A stretch of 5,566 nucleotides of DNA, taken from assembly GCA_028817635.1 (NCBI GenBank), contig JAPPPH010000272.1, forward strand, positions 1-5,566, given 5' to 3'. The DNA is from Verrucomicrobiales bacterium. GTDB taxonomy: Bacteria; Verrucomicrobiota; Verrucomicrobiia; Limisphaerales; UBA1096. The notes under the pieces are model-generated. The model was not told the DNA's origin. It searched no databases and was given only the letters and a program-made list of their open reading frames with translations. The position numbers and the translations under genes are program-made. Below are positions 5,217 through 5,566 of this stretch, one piece after another. Position 1 is the stretch's first letter. Every line of letters begins with the position of its first letter.

Positions 5217-5399
5217 TTAGCCCACCCCGAATTTCAGTACGGGAACAATAACCTTAAACACATTGCGCATCTCCGTTACCGTCCCCGATAGTGTCCCGCT
5301 CAAATAAGCAGGAATACCCAGTTCCTCACTACGAACTATGAGCTTTCCCAATTGGCCCTGCAAAATGGCACTTGACCAAGGGGAAATCTTTAAAATCAC
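5217..5399 (-). CDS. small hypothetical reading frame, possibly the 3' part of a broken gene
   Basis: A 60-residue minus-strand frame beginning with GTG. Residues 18-60 (GKLIVRSEELG...LKFGVG) look protein-like, with alternating hydrophobic strands, but no family is recognised. The GTG follows an in-frame stop closely and has no ribosome site. The frame overlaps another minus-strand frame (5329-5454) that lies in a different phase. Joining that frame to this one within the shared region GGGAAAGCTC (5339-5348) would give one longer protein, so a frameshift or decayed gene is as likely as a real 60-residue protein. The terminator at 5126-5161 supports leftward transcription here. Confidence 0.3.
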   Translation of the reverse strand: MILKISPWSSAILQGQLGKLIVRSEELGIPAYLSGTLSGTVTEMRNVFKVIVPVLKFGVG

Positions 5400-5454
5400 A
5401 GTTTATATCTATTTGCTCCATGTCTGTTGAGTTTAAGTTCATGTTATTACTCAT
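5329..5454 (-). CDS. small hypothetical reading frame overlapping two neighbours
   Basis: A 41-residue minus-strand frame starting at an ATG whose bases overlap the stop codon of the partial frame to its right (ATGAGTAA). Further in-frame ATGs occur at residues 5 and 12. It begins MSNNMNLNSTDMEQ and has an acidic stretch DINCDFKDF. GGAGG lies on the minus strand about 17 bases before the ATG, too far for a good ribosome site. It may be a small coupled gene, or the 5' portion of a gene whose 3' portion is the frame at 5217-5399. No function can be proposed. Confidence 0.27.
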   Translation of the reverse strand: MSNNMNLNSTDMEQIDINCDFKDFPLVKCHFAGPIGKAHSS

Positions 5455-5566
5455 ATTCAGAAACCGGCAACCTCCAGTCAGAGCACTCGTAATAAAAGGA
5501 CACTACAGAGATCACCCTAATACTGTTTTGTATTTTGTAAAAATAACTAGTCACCTTCTCTGAAAC
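5447..5566 (-). CDS. 3' end of a possible gene entering from the right edge
   Basis: From the right edge the minus strand is open for 39 codons to a TAA at 5449-5447, with a peptide rich in Ser, Tyr and Val (ending RLPVSEYE). No start is required inside the window. An open stretch this short can arise by chance. The coupling-like overlap with the next ATG and the terminator downstream are the only support. No family is recognised. Confidence 0.27.
   Translation of the reverse strand, partial: VSEKVTSYFYKIQNSIRVISVVSFYYECSDWRLPVSEYE

Noticed and set aside
5372..5563. Plus-strand 63-codon frame at the right end
   Set aside because: A TTG start with no ribosome site or promoter; the terminator and overlap pattern point to minus-strand transcription, and no homology is recognised.

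Overview
The window looks like chromosomal DNA from a GC-rich bacterium, most likely a member of Verrucomicrobiota or a close relative. This rests on three things: a sigma factor/non-zinc anti-sigma pair coupled to a secreted protein of unknown function, a Tat-exported Rieske protein with a C-terminal beta-rich domain of a kind common in exported verrucomicrobial proteins, and generally weak Shine-Dalgarno signals. The taxonomic call is inference from protein flavour, not from a marker gene. No rRNA, tRNA, CRISPR array or recognisable mobile element is visible.

Left edge (1-134): a long symmetrical operator-like inverted repeat built from tandem AACATATC/GATATGTT units lies next to a possible leftward promoter for a gene beyond the edge. 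It is followed by a clear intrinsic terminator that closes the leftward operon to its right.

Minus-strand block (135-2984): reading leftward, the genes are a Rieske [2Fe-2S] protein with a Tat signal, a secreted 318-residue protein of unknown function, an ECF-type RNA polymerase sigma factor, and a small single-pass membrane protein that is probably its anti-sigma factor. The last three form a very tight operon: one junction is a GTGA overlap and the next has one base between stop and start. They plausibly form one envelope-sensing regulatory module. The Rieske gene is 84 bases upstream and may be a separate unit.

Divergent spacer (2985-3122): this short region holds two 14-base direct repeats 22 bp apart and two inverted repeats. 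It is a good candidate for shared control of the leftward Rieske gene and the rightward pair.

Plus-strand pair (3123-5117): a YqeK-type HD-domain hydrolase (symmetrical Ap4A hydrolysis) is followed 12 bases later, in the same frame, by a complete metallo-beta-lactamase/beta-CASP ribonuclease with all catalytic motifs. The pairing suggests a link between dinucleoside polyphosphates and RNA turnover.

Right end (5118-5566): no confident gene. Composition becomes clearly AT-richer (18 G/C of 60 in 5401-5460). Three small overlapping minus-strand reading frames are followed by a hairpin whose pairing and U-rich tail are better in the minus-strand transcript. This suggests a leftward gene or broken gene entering from the right edge. 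The 12-mer CTTGGCCAAGCG, with a palindromic 10-base core, occurs four times in the window, in both coding and spacer DNA.
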